A program made the position numbers and the translations under genes. The notes under the pieces were generated by a model. It did not search any database and was not told the origin of the DNA. It worked only from the letters and a program-made list of their open reading frames with translations. From Theristus sp. LFF4_11 (taxonomy: Eukaryota; Nematoda; Chromadorea; Monhysterida; Xyalidae), in assembly GCA_030248135.1 (NCBI GenBank), contig JASANC010001988.1, positions 1 to 64,000 on the forward strand: a DNA stretch of 64,000 nt, read 5' to 3'. Numbering within the stretch: position 1 is the stretch's first letter; each line of letters starts with the position of its first letter. Below are positions 1-17,000 of the stretch, piece after piece.

Positions 1-130
1 TCTGCAGAAAAAGATGTCGTGTCGTCGCGACATCATCAGAAGAATTGATCTAATTTCAAGGCGGTATGTTTGTCTTCACTTTAGCATTATCTTAGCTGGG
101 AACAATTAGTGACGTTTTGGAGGTCAAAAC
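1..130. mobile_element. Fragment of another family A element
   Basis: This stretch closely repeats positions about 484-610 (shared words include GTCGTGTCGTCGCGACA and GACAATTAGTGACGTTTTG). It is therefore the tail part of an older family A copy that was broken by the insertion of the copy starting at 131. Its other end lies outside the window. Confidence 0.7.
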
Positions 131-1574
131 TAGGGTTGTTAAACAAAAATCAAAATTTAAAAAAAGTGATTAAAAAACAAAAAATGCCGATTTTTTTAAA
201 AAATCGAAAAATTTTCCTCTAATATGCTCTGAAAACCTCAATCTTGGCACAATTTTTCGAAAGTTTAACAAAAATTTTCTTTGATATTACCTCGTAAAAC
301 CGTCAGCAGTCCATTTTGGACCGTTTTACCGACTGATTTCAGGCTTCAACAACATCTGCGATGAAGTTTTTAAGCGTCCCAAAGGTTGGCTTACCATTTC
401 CGATGCAGATAAGGTGACGATTCGCCTCGCAGAGCGTCCGATTGTGCTCGCTGCTCCGTTTGCAAGCGCTACGTTGTCTGGTTGCTGCTTCGTGTCGTGT
501 CGTCGCGACACCGTCAGAAGAATTGATCGAATTTCAAGGCGGTATGTTTGTCTTCACTTTAGCATTGGCTCAGCTGGGGACAATTAGTGACGTTTTGGGG
601 GTCAAAACACTAGAAGAGGCGTGGTAACGGTTTGGAAAAGGGGTAATTGAGGTCACCAAAACAAAATCTCTAAAGTTCCGCCATACGGGAGTAGAGATGT
701 CAAGAAAAAAAATCTATTTTTTTCTTTAAAAAAAAAATTTTAAATTTTTTTTAAAAAATGAAAGTTGTTCAGAATTTTTCAGGGAGTCCGAATATCACCA
801 TCTGAGGAGCCACCGACTTACCATATGACCCCCACTCATATGGGAGGAGGGTGAAAATTTCAGACTTGGTTTCGGCGACCCCATTTTCCCACCGACGACA
901 TCACGTCTCGTGTTTTGCCTCTCAATTCACCTCAAATAACACGGAAACAAGTTCAACAACAAACCGGTGTGATCATGCTGACGACACGAGGCGAAACAGC
1001 AACGAGCAACCAACGAAGTTACGCTTGCAGTGGCAGACAGTGCAATTTCGACCTTTCGAGATCCTGAAAAACTATGCGTAAAATGTGAGTTCTCTGCTTC
1101 TATCTCACCTTAGCGGCATCGGAATTTGTTGAACTAGCCTTTGCGACGCTCAAGTACTTCAATGCGCGAGTCGATCATCACTCACCAAGGCTGAAAACAG
1201 TCGATAAATCAATCCAGAATACCACCTGCAGCGTTGAAGACTAAGTGACAAGGTAAAGTCAAAGAAAATTTTTGTTGAACTTTCGAAAAATTATGCCAAA
1301 AACGGCATTTTCAGGGCACATTAAATTAAAGAAAAAATTTCAAAAATTTTTAATAAAAAAAATAAAAAAATGCTAATTTTTTTACTTTAAAAAAAATAAA
1401 AAAAATTTTTTTGACCCTTACATCTCTATACGGGAGTCATCAATCATTCCGGACCGGAGGCGCTTGCATATCATATGTGGTTTTTCGAACTCCCTGATTG
1501 ATTTAGCACAACTTTGATTTTTGAATTTTTTTTAATTAAAAAAATGACGATTTTTGTTTTTTTTAACAACCCTA
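131..1574. mobile_element. Family A hAT-like non-autonomous element, interrupted by a family B insertion
   Basis: Starts TAGGGTTGTTAAAC and ends with the inverse, GTTTTTTTTAACAACCCTA, so it has inverted ends of about 13 bp. The interior matches the complete copy at 39724-40461 in reverse orientation. A 737-bp family B element sits inside at 692-1428. Removing it and one target copy leaves about 700 bp, the length of the other copy. No 8-bp flanking duplication is visible here (gtcaaaac against cccccctc), so one flank may have been rearranged. There is no transposase reading frame. A small open frame on the minus strand (326-511) recurs in other copies and probably only reflects sequence similarity. 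Confidence 0.75.
692..1428. mobile_element. Family B hAT-like element with 8-bp target duplication TACGGGAG
   Basis: Ends are TAGAGATGT and ACATCTCTA, an inverted pair. The flanks are a perfect 8-bp direct repeat, TACGGGAG at 684-691 and 1429-1436. An 8-bp duplication with short ends starting TAGAG is typical of the hAT superfamily. The second copy is at 42485-43197 in the opposite orientation. Both copies hold an open frame of 76-77 codons (here 851-1081, plus strand) beginning MKISDLVSATPFSHRR. The copies are so similar that this openness need not mean selection. It lies inside a family A element, so B moved after A. Confidence 0.85.
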
Positions 1575-1769
1575 CCCCCCTCCCCTTACCCGAGGTCCCG
1601 CCCGCTTTCGCTACTGTCCTGTGTTATGGAGGAGGAGGTGCACCGGAACTGCAGAGATGCTTCGGTCAGGTACTGATTGATCAGGATGTGGTTCTTCTGT
1701 CTGACTCCCTGATTGATTGGCACAACTTTAGTTTTCCAATTTTTCAACAACCATATGGCGTGCTTACTG

Positions 1770-2246
1770 AGGGGGGGGGGGGGGGCTAAAACCGGGGGGG
1801 GGGGCACCCCCCCCCATCGTACCCCCCCCCAATGGCCCCATCCCCACCCCCCCCATGAAATTTTGTCTGGCGGACACCCCCCCCCCCCCAAAATTTTCTG
1901 CACACCCTAAATTTTTTTTCGAAAATCATGATTTTTTGTCTATAAAGTCCATAATATAAGCTGAATATATGATAACTTGACCATCTTCATTGTAATTTCA
2001 ACGATTTTGCAGCAAAATTTAGCGTTTTTCCTTCAAAATTTAAGCGAAAAATTATCATGGGGGGGGTGGGGGGGGTGGGCCCCCCCCACAGAAAATTTTG
2101 AAAAAATGCACCCCCCCCCCCATGGGACCCCCCTGGGGGGGTCCCACGTTACCATAGGTTGGACCCCCCCCCTCACTTTTTGGTCGGCACCCCCCCCACG
2201 GTACCATACCCCCCCCCTCGAAATTTTTTTTGGGCCCACGGTACTG
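1770..2246. mobile_element. G/C-homopolymer-rich insertion flanked by a 10-bp direct repeat
   Basis: The block holds many runs of 7-15 G or C separated by AT-rich spacers. It is bounded by GTGCTTACTG at 1760-1769 and again at 2247-2256, which looks like a target-site duplication. No clear inverted ends are visible. It ends only about 140 bp before the PSMC5 start codon, so it may lie in that gene's promoter or upstream untranslated region. Long open frames in it are artefacts of poly-Gly/poly-Pro coding. Confidence 0.5.
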
Positions 2247-2387
2247 GTGCTTACTGCACTGTTTCGCTTGTGCTGTGCTTAGCTTGTTGCGTTGACATTG
2301 ATTGTTGACTGATTGAACCATGGTTGTTTTTTTCACTTCAGAATTTTTTTATCAACAAAAAATCAACAAAACTTGACTTGAAGCAAA

Positions 2388-7694
<5,307 letters not shown>

Positions 7695-8139
7695 CCTGTA
7701 AACTATTTTAGAAATATCTGCGTTTGTTTGTTTTTTGTTACCAAATGCGTTTGTGACTGTAATCATGCTATTCTATTTTGTTTTTTTGATTTTTTTCAAT
7801 CCGATTGAGAAAACACGCACTGATTCACGCAACATTTTGGCGGTGCATTTCAACTTATTTACACAAATCTCATGACACTGTTGCACTGAACATTGCGTGT
7901 GTTTTCTGAAAAAAAACTACATTCGAATGTCGAACAGCTGTTTTCTCGTGATTTCACATCGTTGGTGAGGATAATACTTTTGTGATGGAACCTGGTGATC
8001 GAAATGAATGTCAATAAAAATGATCGTTTGAAAAAAATGCTGGACGGTTCTATTGCACATATTTCGGCAAGTGTCGTTCAAGGCATGTCACAGTCGAATT
8101 TCTTTGGCAGTGCACACAATTTCGTTTGTTCCATCAACA
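7695..8139. other. Convergent intergenic region between PSMC5 and CHPF
   Basis: The two genes end toward each other. An AATAAA at 8013-8018 could be the plus-strand polyadenylation signal of PSMC5, about 320 bp after its stop. No reading frame is supported. Confidence 0.5.
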
Positions 8140-11100
8140 TCAGTAATTGTTCGCATTGGCAGCGTCCAGGTTCTGCTGCTGCTGCGCGAGTATGAGCACA
8201 GCGAGCTGCGCCTTCGATGCGAGTCCGTGCTGGCGGCTGGTCAGACAGCGCGCATAGCTGTGCTCGTCCAGACGCGCGTCGCACAGTCGCTCATGGTGGT
8301 ACACGGTCAGTTGCGGCTCGACCGCTCGCATCAGATGCAGCCGTGATTGGTGGCCGTCGACTGCGCGAGAGCGCAGCAGCAACTGCACCAGGTCGGTCGG
8401 CGCACGGTCGCTGCCGCCTGCGTACGCCCGTTGACGGCTGTAGTCGGAGCCGTAGAATGCAGCCGTGCTGTAAGCAATGGCGCAAGTCAGTGAACGACGC
8501 TTGTCACAGTTGTCGGTAACGTTCACGTAAACGTGTGGTAGTAATGACGTGCACCGAAGTGGCAACTCACCTGTAGTTGTCCGGGTCAAAGCGGCCAACA
8601 TCTTTGTGAACCTCGATCGGTCTGGTCGATTCGTCAGCATCCGGCATCGGCATCAGGAAATCATTCGACGGCAGAATATCGGCACCGCCGTTGAGGATGT
8701 TCATTGCGCCGTTGTTGTTGGCGGCGTTGTTGCTGAGCGCATCGAGCACACTCGCAATGTCGCGCCCTTTGCCCGAAATTGTTGGGCGAAACTGAACGAA
8801 CGGAATTGGAAGGAAAACTTGATAGCCACGAATCGTGTTCAGACGCACTCGATTGAGCAATTCGACGTTCAGCTCGGTCCATGGGGACACAACTAGAAAC
8901 AGATTCGACGGACCACAGTGGTTGACGGCGTGGTCGATTGCTGACAGTATTGGTGGTGTGCTGGTGGCCAATGGCATGTCTTGGTCGTCGATGTTATTGA
9001 ATGAATCCACCCTGCTCACTGACGAGTATCGTGTTGGCACATGCAGCAACTCAAACGTGGCCACGCCGGCGCATCGTTCGACGACCGCTTGCACGTCGCG
9101 GCTCAAGTCAGTCAGATCAGGCATCACGGCCACCGCGTCGTCCTCATCGTCCACATAGCCAGCGTCAGCACCGTCAGCAGCCGTTTCAAAGCGGCCGTGC
9201 GGCTGTGCACCGAGCAACGCAAGAATCACCTTCGTGATGCGGCGTTCGTTCGTGTTGCCCGTGGCCGCATTGGCGCTGTTCATGCAGAGTCGCGCGAAAC
9301 GCAGTACGAACTGTCGCGTCGGCAGCACGTCTGCCGGCAGTTGCACAGGCACCACGATGGTGACGTTCGTGTCCTCGGTGACGTACGGCACCTCTTGCAC
9401 AATCTCAGTGCGCGTCAATGGGCGCAGCATGTGCACACGGCGCAACTGGCGCTTACCAACCGCTGTGTCAATGTAGGCAAGATCAATGACATAGTTCATG
9501 CCTCTGTTCGGATCGAACATTCGATAGCCACTGTCCAACGCGACGAATGTCAACGACGCTGCCAACTGGTTCGTACGCACGAGGTGTTGGTGCGCCATCT
9601 TGGTGATCTAAATCAGTCACTGACTGACTATCATAACAGCAGATCGGGCGTGTGCACACTGCGACTTTAAACCAATATCCAAGCCTTTTGTAGTTTTATT
9701 GAACTAAATGACTCGAGTTCAAGCGATTAATGTGTGATGTTCGATGTTTGACAACGAGTTCTTACTTGTTGCACGTCCCTTTTGTCCACCCCGACCAGCG
9801 GTTCGCAGTTGCGTTCAGCATCGTTTCGGAAGATATGCGTTGCGTTGAACAGATCCCATCGGTACACTTCGTAACGTGTCTGTGCTGGCTGCTGCGGCAG
9901 GAAACCGGCAGGCCACGAAGTGCGCTCGCCTGTCTCTGCAACACTGAGCGTCAACAACACGTTCGAAGCAAACTCCACAGCTGCAAACTTTGCAACGCGA
10001 CAGACATTGTCCTGATTTATGTCGTAGGTATCGGTTTAGTTCAAACAACAGATACGTAAAAATTACCTCGATTCAGCTGCAGAATGTCTTGCTCAATGGA
10101 AGCTTCCAACGTGGCGAGCTGATCAAGTTCCAGCTGACAGAAATGCATGTGCAGCTGGTACATTTGAGTTTCGTGTTCCAGCGGATACACGGTGTGAGCT
10201 GCGTTGAACTTGTCTTGCTGAGCGTGATCCAGTCGATTTTGAGTGCCATGCTCGATAGCTGTAGTTGGCTCTGAAGATGTCCACGATCGAAACTGCTTGC
10301 CCTGTGAGTTAAAAATAAAACGAGCTTACTTGTAGAAGTGTTTGCTCTTTTCAGGCAAATGATTGAGTATTCGATCTGCTTACGCTTCGCTGTTTTGAGC
10401 ATGTCATATTCAACAGTTTCGAGGTGCACATGTGGAAGTTGTCATCCACTGTCCGTTCATATGAAGTTAACAATTGACACGCGTGTAAGTGCCTAAATGT
10501 GGCATTCACCAATTAGCACGGTGTACGGTCATTCACTTCCGCAAGTAAAAAATCGCAGAAAGTGCGCGTTTTGTTTTGACGAAAAATGATGTTGCAACGC
10601 ACGAGTTCATCCTTTCGAGCATTTCTTGCGAGAGAAGAATGCCGGCGTCTAGCACACACTGGTCTGGATCGTCCTTCGACGGTGTTCCAACGTAAACTGG
10701 CTCTCCAATGCTCATGTGACTCACTAACTCATGCAACTTGAACCCCTTCATGTACGTTGAGTCGGGAATCACAAAGAGCCAATCGTAATTCGCTGCCAGC
10801 TGATGATTCAACAAGTGAGCGAGCACCTTTTTTAAAAAAAACCGCATTGAACCACTTCACACTTCACAAATTTTTGACATTGTGGTACGTTAACAAGCCA
10901 AGTAAGGTAAATACCTCCAAGACGCTGTTGTGTTCCGACCAGCCGAGATGTATGACGTTGCGATCATCCCGCGGTATTCTTTCATCGCCTTCCGAGTTTT
11001 CACGTTCTGTATCGTCTCTGTCGTCGCTGATGAAGTTCTCATTGACGAAAAACAACATTTTACTGACATGGTGACTGGCTGTGCGATTTAGAGCTGCAGC

Positions 11101-11767
11101 CAGCGTGAACGATGCTCGTTTCACAATCACTGCCGTCAGCAGTTTGTCTCGTAGTCCAACTTCGGTGGCAAAGAAACGAGGTCTCACAAGTTTCTGACCT
11201 CCGGATTTCTGTTGAGCTTTGATGTTTTGTGATTCGGTGGGTGGCAGTGCCACGGGCGGCGTGATCGGACGATGAATTACAGCCTATAGAAACAGACAAA
11301 CAATAAATTTCGTTCTTTGAAATCAGATTGTAATTCGTATGCACCTTTGAGTGTACGACTCCTTTGAGGGCTAGAAATTACACTTCGTGTTTTTTGATCA
11401 ATTTAATTCGGTGAGCTTAATAAGTCCACAATGAATAACTGCAGTAATTAAAAGTGAAAATTTTTACAGAACGTGCCTCAAATGCGGTTTGCTGTGACTC
11501 GACCACTTGCCAGACAGACGGACGAGCTTTGATTGCATCTTTAATGTGCAAGCGCTCGGGCGGGTCAACGTATGGGAGGCCACTTGCATCGCCGTCGTCG
11601 ACACAGTCGGAGTCTGGTCCAACGATGTTCAGCGCGGGAAAAATCATCAAACTCAATAGCGAACCAATGACGAAGCCGACGGTCAGTGGCGTCGCGATCC
11701 GCATGCACTTCCCTCCAAACCCACCGACCGCCATGTCTTCGCTGCGCTGTGATTCTGAGGGGAACAA
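8140..11767 (-). CDS. CHPF: Chondroitin polymerising factor-like (chondroitin sulfate synthase family)
   Basis: Exons in transcription order: 11767-11468, 11283-10915, 10826-10603, 10492-10384, 10301-10067, 9980-9766, 9607-8571, 8467-8140; 938 residues against about 775 in human CHPF. A Golgi type II protein that helps chondroitin synthases lengthen the GlcA-GalNAc chain. A membrane anchor lies at about residues 23-45 (IATPLTVGFVIGSLLSLMIF). The first domain has FFATEVGLRDKLLTAVI and DWLFVIPDSTYMKG. The second has GYRMFDPNRGMNYVIDL, HMLRPLTRTEIV and PYVTE. The last exon has FYGSDY, HLMRAVEP and LASKAQLAVLIL. Where active synthases carry an acidic metal motif this protein reads PDS, as expected for CHPF rather than CHSY1. 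Extra length is an acidic, Asn/Asp-rich insert in the large exon. The start could also be the Met at 11734. Confidence 0.92.
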
Positions 11768-14004
11768 TTTTGAATTTTCAAAATTTTAAAATACGCTTTG
11801 TTCTCCAAGTAAGTGCACATGTACATAATAATACATAAAGGGGCATTCATGAAGCAGTATTTTATGACCGCGCAGCAATGTTTTAACACAACGCGTCACT
11901 AAATACTGCTTCATGACTGCGCCTTAACAATAATGTACAGTACTTCATACTTGACTTCACGAAAAACATCAGAAACAGAAAGAAACCATCACATTTTGGT
12001 TTGATGACTTATTAAACATGCTGACGATCACATTAGAAAATAAAACATTTGAAAGAGACGAGATCGGCATTACAAAATGCGAGGTCAACACAGCGCATGC
12101 ATTGATTAATATTTGATCGATGCACACGTGTTATACATTTTATGTATTATATGTGCGTGTATGAAATCTTTTTGTTTCACAAATTCTCTGTCAAAGAGCT
12201 GAGCTGTCAAGGGTTGCAAGATGCAGGTAAATTTTGTTTGCAGAGAAATTGTGTGCGTCAACGTGAAACATCTTGGTGGGTACGCGGTGTGTGAACTGGA
12301 AGTGTGACTTGTGTAAACAGACAGCCCTGTTACTTATTACACATTGTACGATAGAGACCACTAGAACGTTGCTAAGGTCCTGCGATATTTTAGACGGCTG
12401 TGGAATAATACGATTACCGTAACCTATTTTTTGTGATGTTGCATGTCTGTCTGTGTGTGTCCGGTCCGGTTTATTGGCATGTTGAGGCTGCTGTTGTGTT
12501 GGGCGAGAGGTTTTTGTCCAACTTTTTTCTTTTTATGCCAATGATTGTTTTTGAAAATATGTTTTTCATTGTAAAACTCATTTTTTGCTTCAGTGTCGCC
12601 ATCGCGGCCAAATGTCACATCCACAGATCAAATTGTGAAACTGTCGTTCAACAAACGCTCATCAGCAACTGATTTTTCGTTTCCCGTTGTATATTGAGAA
12701 CTCATCGCCTGACGAACAGTAAAAACGATTATTGATTGGAAACTTGGGTACGCGTGCGATCGAAACAAGTTGCCCAAACAAAAAAATCTAAAAATTCACG
12801 GATAAATTGTTTTGTTCTCTCTTCTACAGTCGATCCCAGTCTCCAAAAGAAACAGACAAGGGATCTCAAGTTCACCAGTCAACGACGGTTTCTTTTCCTT
12901 GACTTTGGCGAGCAGAACTCCCAATTGTGATTGGTTTGGTTTTGCACACAGGGTTTGTTTTTTGGTGCTTTCGTTCATATTTTTCTGTGACAGTGGTTCA
13001 AATTTATTTTGATTTAGGCTTCCGTTTCGTCCCCGTTAGTTTCCATGACGACGCATCTACCGACCACCATATTGCTTTCCAATTTTGTGTTTTACTGTTT
13101 GGAAGACTCTGTTGCTCCGCTTGTTTCACTTCACATTCGAGCTTCGCAAATATTTCTCTTGAATAAGTATTTTCGAGGTGTTCACATTGAGTTTGGCTTG
13201 AGTATTGAAAATAATGTCAATCATGGATGGATAGCATTCATGGATGCTATAAGAATATCTATACCGAGCATCAATCGGATCGTGAACGGGATACGACAGC
13301 AATGCAATAGTCAACGACTTTGGAATCACCATCTTGATGCACAACGTGTCTTTTGTTCTCCACCAAATTAACTAAACATCTTCATGTTTTTAAATCTATA
13401 ATCGTTCAGTTTCAGGCTTCGAGGAAATCTAGTTTGAGGAATTTGACCTGGAGCTTCGTCAAGGCGAACTTCAGGTCGGTTATGCTGCATGCATTTTTCA
13501 GTGATAATTATTTCGGCAGTTTCGTTTCGGCAAAGGAATAAAGGGTGTTATGAAAAATTTGTTCAACAAGTTGAACCGACTTGCTTTCAGCCGTTCGGCT
13601 AGCAGACAGACGGCGTCTGAACTAGCGCGTTCTTCTGGTTTGTAAAAATCAACTGTGCAACCGATCTCAATCAGAAAAATACCACCTTTTCACGCCACGG
13701 TACAGTGTGTGTTTGGTGTCCTGTGAAGAAACACAATGGGAAATCCACTGCATTTCCCAGATGAAACCATTTCGCAACGCACTATATCACACATTGTCGT
13801 TTTCAGCGTGGGTTAAGAGAAAAGTAAAATAATGCCCGCTAGCGCCAATTGCCGCCAATTGTGCAACAAATGCAGCAGCGGGATTTCAATAATTCGGCGA
13901 TTAGGTTTTCACATGATCGTTATGGCACCCGTGCAATGTGATTTCGTTGATTGTGCTGTGTTATTCGGTTTTGGCATTCGTGAACGCACTTTCAGGCGTG
14001 AGTA
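11768..14004. other. Divergent intergenic region
   Basis: 2.2 kb between the 5' end of CHPF (minus) and the 5' end of the RS-rich gene (plus), so both promoters should lie here. I see no supported gene. The only structure is a small inverted repeat at 11838-11926. A strong acceptor (CACTTTCAG at about 13987-13995) just before the ATG at 14005 suggests a spliced leader or 5' UTR intron. Confidence 0.6.
11838..11926. repeat. Small inverted repeat (MITE-like)
   Basis: The arms CATGAAGCAGTATTT and AAATACTGCTTCATG face each other around a short centre holding GCGCAGCAATG. The right arm with its neighbour (ACGCGTCACTAAATACTGCTT) recurs at about 27576-27600 inside an intron of the first transporter gene, so it is a dispersed element rather than a gene-specific hairpin. 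No target duplication was identified. Confidence 0.55.
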
Positions 14005-17000
14005 ATGGACGAGACGACGTCAACAATGGAAGGCTTGAGTGCGTTGGAGGAGCTGTGCTCGGCCGGCGACGTGGATCGACACCAGGAGCAGTCGAACGCG
14101 CTCGACCAGCAGCAGGCGCAGAAGACGGTCGACGCAGGCAAACACGATCAGGCGGCGGCGAGAGCGACCGTGAACGGCGTTGCTGCTGGCGCCACAGACA
14201 GTGCACAGGCACACGCTCAAACGGAGCATGATGACAACGCAAACTGCATGGAAATTGAGGCCGATGAGCCTGCGGCGGCCAAAGGCGACACCCGTGCAGT
14301 GGCGCAGCGCAGTCTGGGCGAACAATCGGCAATGCCACTACAAACAAAAGGTGATTCCGGTTGCCCTTTGAAATCTGCACACTCATTCATTCTGTGTAAT
14401 CAAGCGTCTCTTCTAGACTGGCTCTGTTTCCAGGTTAATTTTTTATTTTGCTTCGACGGCAGGTGAATCTGAAGTGGCTGGAACTGCACAATCAACCGAG
14501 GCAGCCTCGACAACGGGCGCTGACAAGAAGCCGGCAGAAGCAGCCGTTGAAACGAGCCAAGAGGGCGCAGCCGCGGGCACGACTCAGGCAACGAGTGGCG
14601 TGCCTCCGCCGCCGCTGCTTGACAAACTGACCATGTCCACGGAGGCAGACGGCTACCGCTACTACACGGACAACGCCACTGGCAAATGGTTTGCACTGGA
14701 CGCCGCTGGCTATTGGTACTATCAAAAGGAGAGTGGCGAGTTTGAGAGTTGTGACTACTCTGCGGCGACGACGACCGCAACCACTGCAGGTGCACAAGCG
14801 CAAGCGGCCAATACCACATCCGGTGCGTTTGACGCTCTTGCGCTGAAAATCGCGGAATTTGTGTTTTTTATAATCAATCCTTTTTTGCGACACTCTTTCA
14901 GTCGTCCCCCCTCTTCTTCCACTATCTACAACTTGCTGTGTGAAATCTACTCCGTTGGTTTGTTTTATCGATTTGTTTCAAGGTTTGTACAAACTACCTG
15001 AATGAAAATAATGTGGCGTGTGAATCGGTGACAAAGAGAGAATTATAGCCGGGTTTGTTGTTGGTCGATCCGGAGAGGGAGAACACTGTGAAAACAATGC
15101 TGTGTTCACCATTTACGAGGGTACGCTATTTCAGTTGTGCGCATCGAATGCAACCTTGCAATGAACTCGAGTGCTGTACGTTCTAGTTGTTGACATTTGC
15201 AGCAGCACCAAGCGCAGCGAGCACTGAGCCAAGCACTGAGTCAGTGGTGCCCATTGGCGACGACGGCCATCCGCAGTATCCCATGAATGACAAAAACCAA
15301 CCGATTCTACCCACGAACCCGTCTGGAGCAAAAGTGAGCTCTTGATTTAGAACTTATTTAGAAAGCTGGATTCATCTCGGTCAGATGCTCGTTCCGTATA
15401 AACTCATTCCTTAGTTGGTTTGCTCATCGGGCTAGACCGCAAACGGTGTTCACCACAAAGCAAAAAACCTGAAGTCAATCTTGATTCCACGTGCCACCAT
15501 TATCGAGTCATCAATTTCAATGTGTTTGCAGTTCTTTCCGCTGGACAAGGAGGGCAACCCGTTGTTTCCGTGGGATCGCGAAAAGGACCAGCCGACGTTT
15601 CCCATAGGCGACGACGGTCAGCCGGTGTTTCCGATCGGCGTTGCTGGGCGCACCACCGAGGGCCGGCCGATTGTGCCCGTTGACAAACAAGGTCGGCTGC
15701 TGCAAGTGTGCAAGCTGCAAGCAACGCCCGAACAGCACGCGGTGCTCTGTTGACACTCCTTGTTGCCTTAGTCTCACTGGTGGCAGCCTCCATGCAGGTG
15801 CACCGGTGTTCCCGCTGACCGCGGAGGGCACGCACATCTTCCCGGTTGGTCGTGACGGGCGGCCGTGCGCGCCCGTGACCGTCGACGGCAAGTCGGTGCT
15901 GCCGCTGGACGACAACGGCAAGGCGATCGTGCCGCGCGACAAAGCCGGCAACCCGCTCATCGGTGGGTGGCTGCCACGCGCTCGCTGCGTTTTGCTTGGT
16001 CGTCAGTCAGTGCCCTGTTTTTTTTGTAAAAAAGAACTGCGTTGTTCTTTGTATTTTGTGTTGAGTATGATTGCATTTTGTCAGCGGTGATGGCGGACGG
16101 CGTGACTCCAGTGGAGCCTGCCAAGGTTGACGCCACTGCGACGGCGCAACAGACGGCACTGGCAACGGCGACAGGCATGGACTACTACAGCAGCTACTAC
16201 AACCAGCAGTACTACGCACAGCAGTACTACGCGCAGGCAGCGGCGTTCGCAAACCCATGGGCAATCGCGGCTGCCTCGGCCGCTGGCTTTGGAGCGGCAG
16301 CCACCGGACAGCCGCACGGATACGCTGGATTCAGTCAGGCTGCTGCTGGCTATGCTGGCTTTGGAACGCCCGCCATACGGGCACGCGGTTAGTGCAGAAC
16401 AAGAAACAACGTTTACAAACGAAGTACGAAATAGGAAAGAAGGTCCCACTCCCACCTGTTCTCATCTCAGAATTACTTAAAGTCTGTGTGTTTCGGGTGT
16501 TTAAGTAACGGACACACCATACTCCTGTTAACCACCCGTGGTTGTGCCGGAGACAAACCGCACCTAGGTAGTGGTGTACGCAAATTCATCAGCGTTACAC
16601 CATCAGGAGTCCACTTAAAATTAACAGACCTCACTAGCTCAAAGTTTTGGGAGAAAAATGTTCGTTGTTGCGTGTTCGAGTTCACTGTGCTGTGCCATCA
16701 TTTCACAATGCACTTTTCAGGCCGTGGCCGGGGTCGAGGCAACCAGTTTCAGTCGGCAGTCGACTACCATCAGGCGCCCGGCATGGACGCGTTCGGCTTC
16801 GCTGATGCGCAGCACATGCAGCAGCCTGAGGTCAAACGGTACGAGCCGACACGACCCCTTGGCGACCTCAGTAGAGGCTATGAAACCGGCAAAACGGACG
16901 AACGGGCGAAAAGTCAGTCAAAGGATGCTGATCGTGAGAGGGACGATAGAAGCCCGGATGAACGCAGCAGACAGGCGCGCGAGTCACAGGAGGAGCAGGA

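Noticed and set aside
1514..2336. Several overlapping open frames on both strands rich in Gly, Pro and Trp
   Set aside because: They are translations of poly-G and poly-C runs, without family resemblance or splice context.
8217..9670. Plus-strand open frames (up to 209 codons) over the CHPF exons
   Set aside because: Antisense shadows of the GC-rich coding exons.
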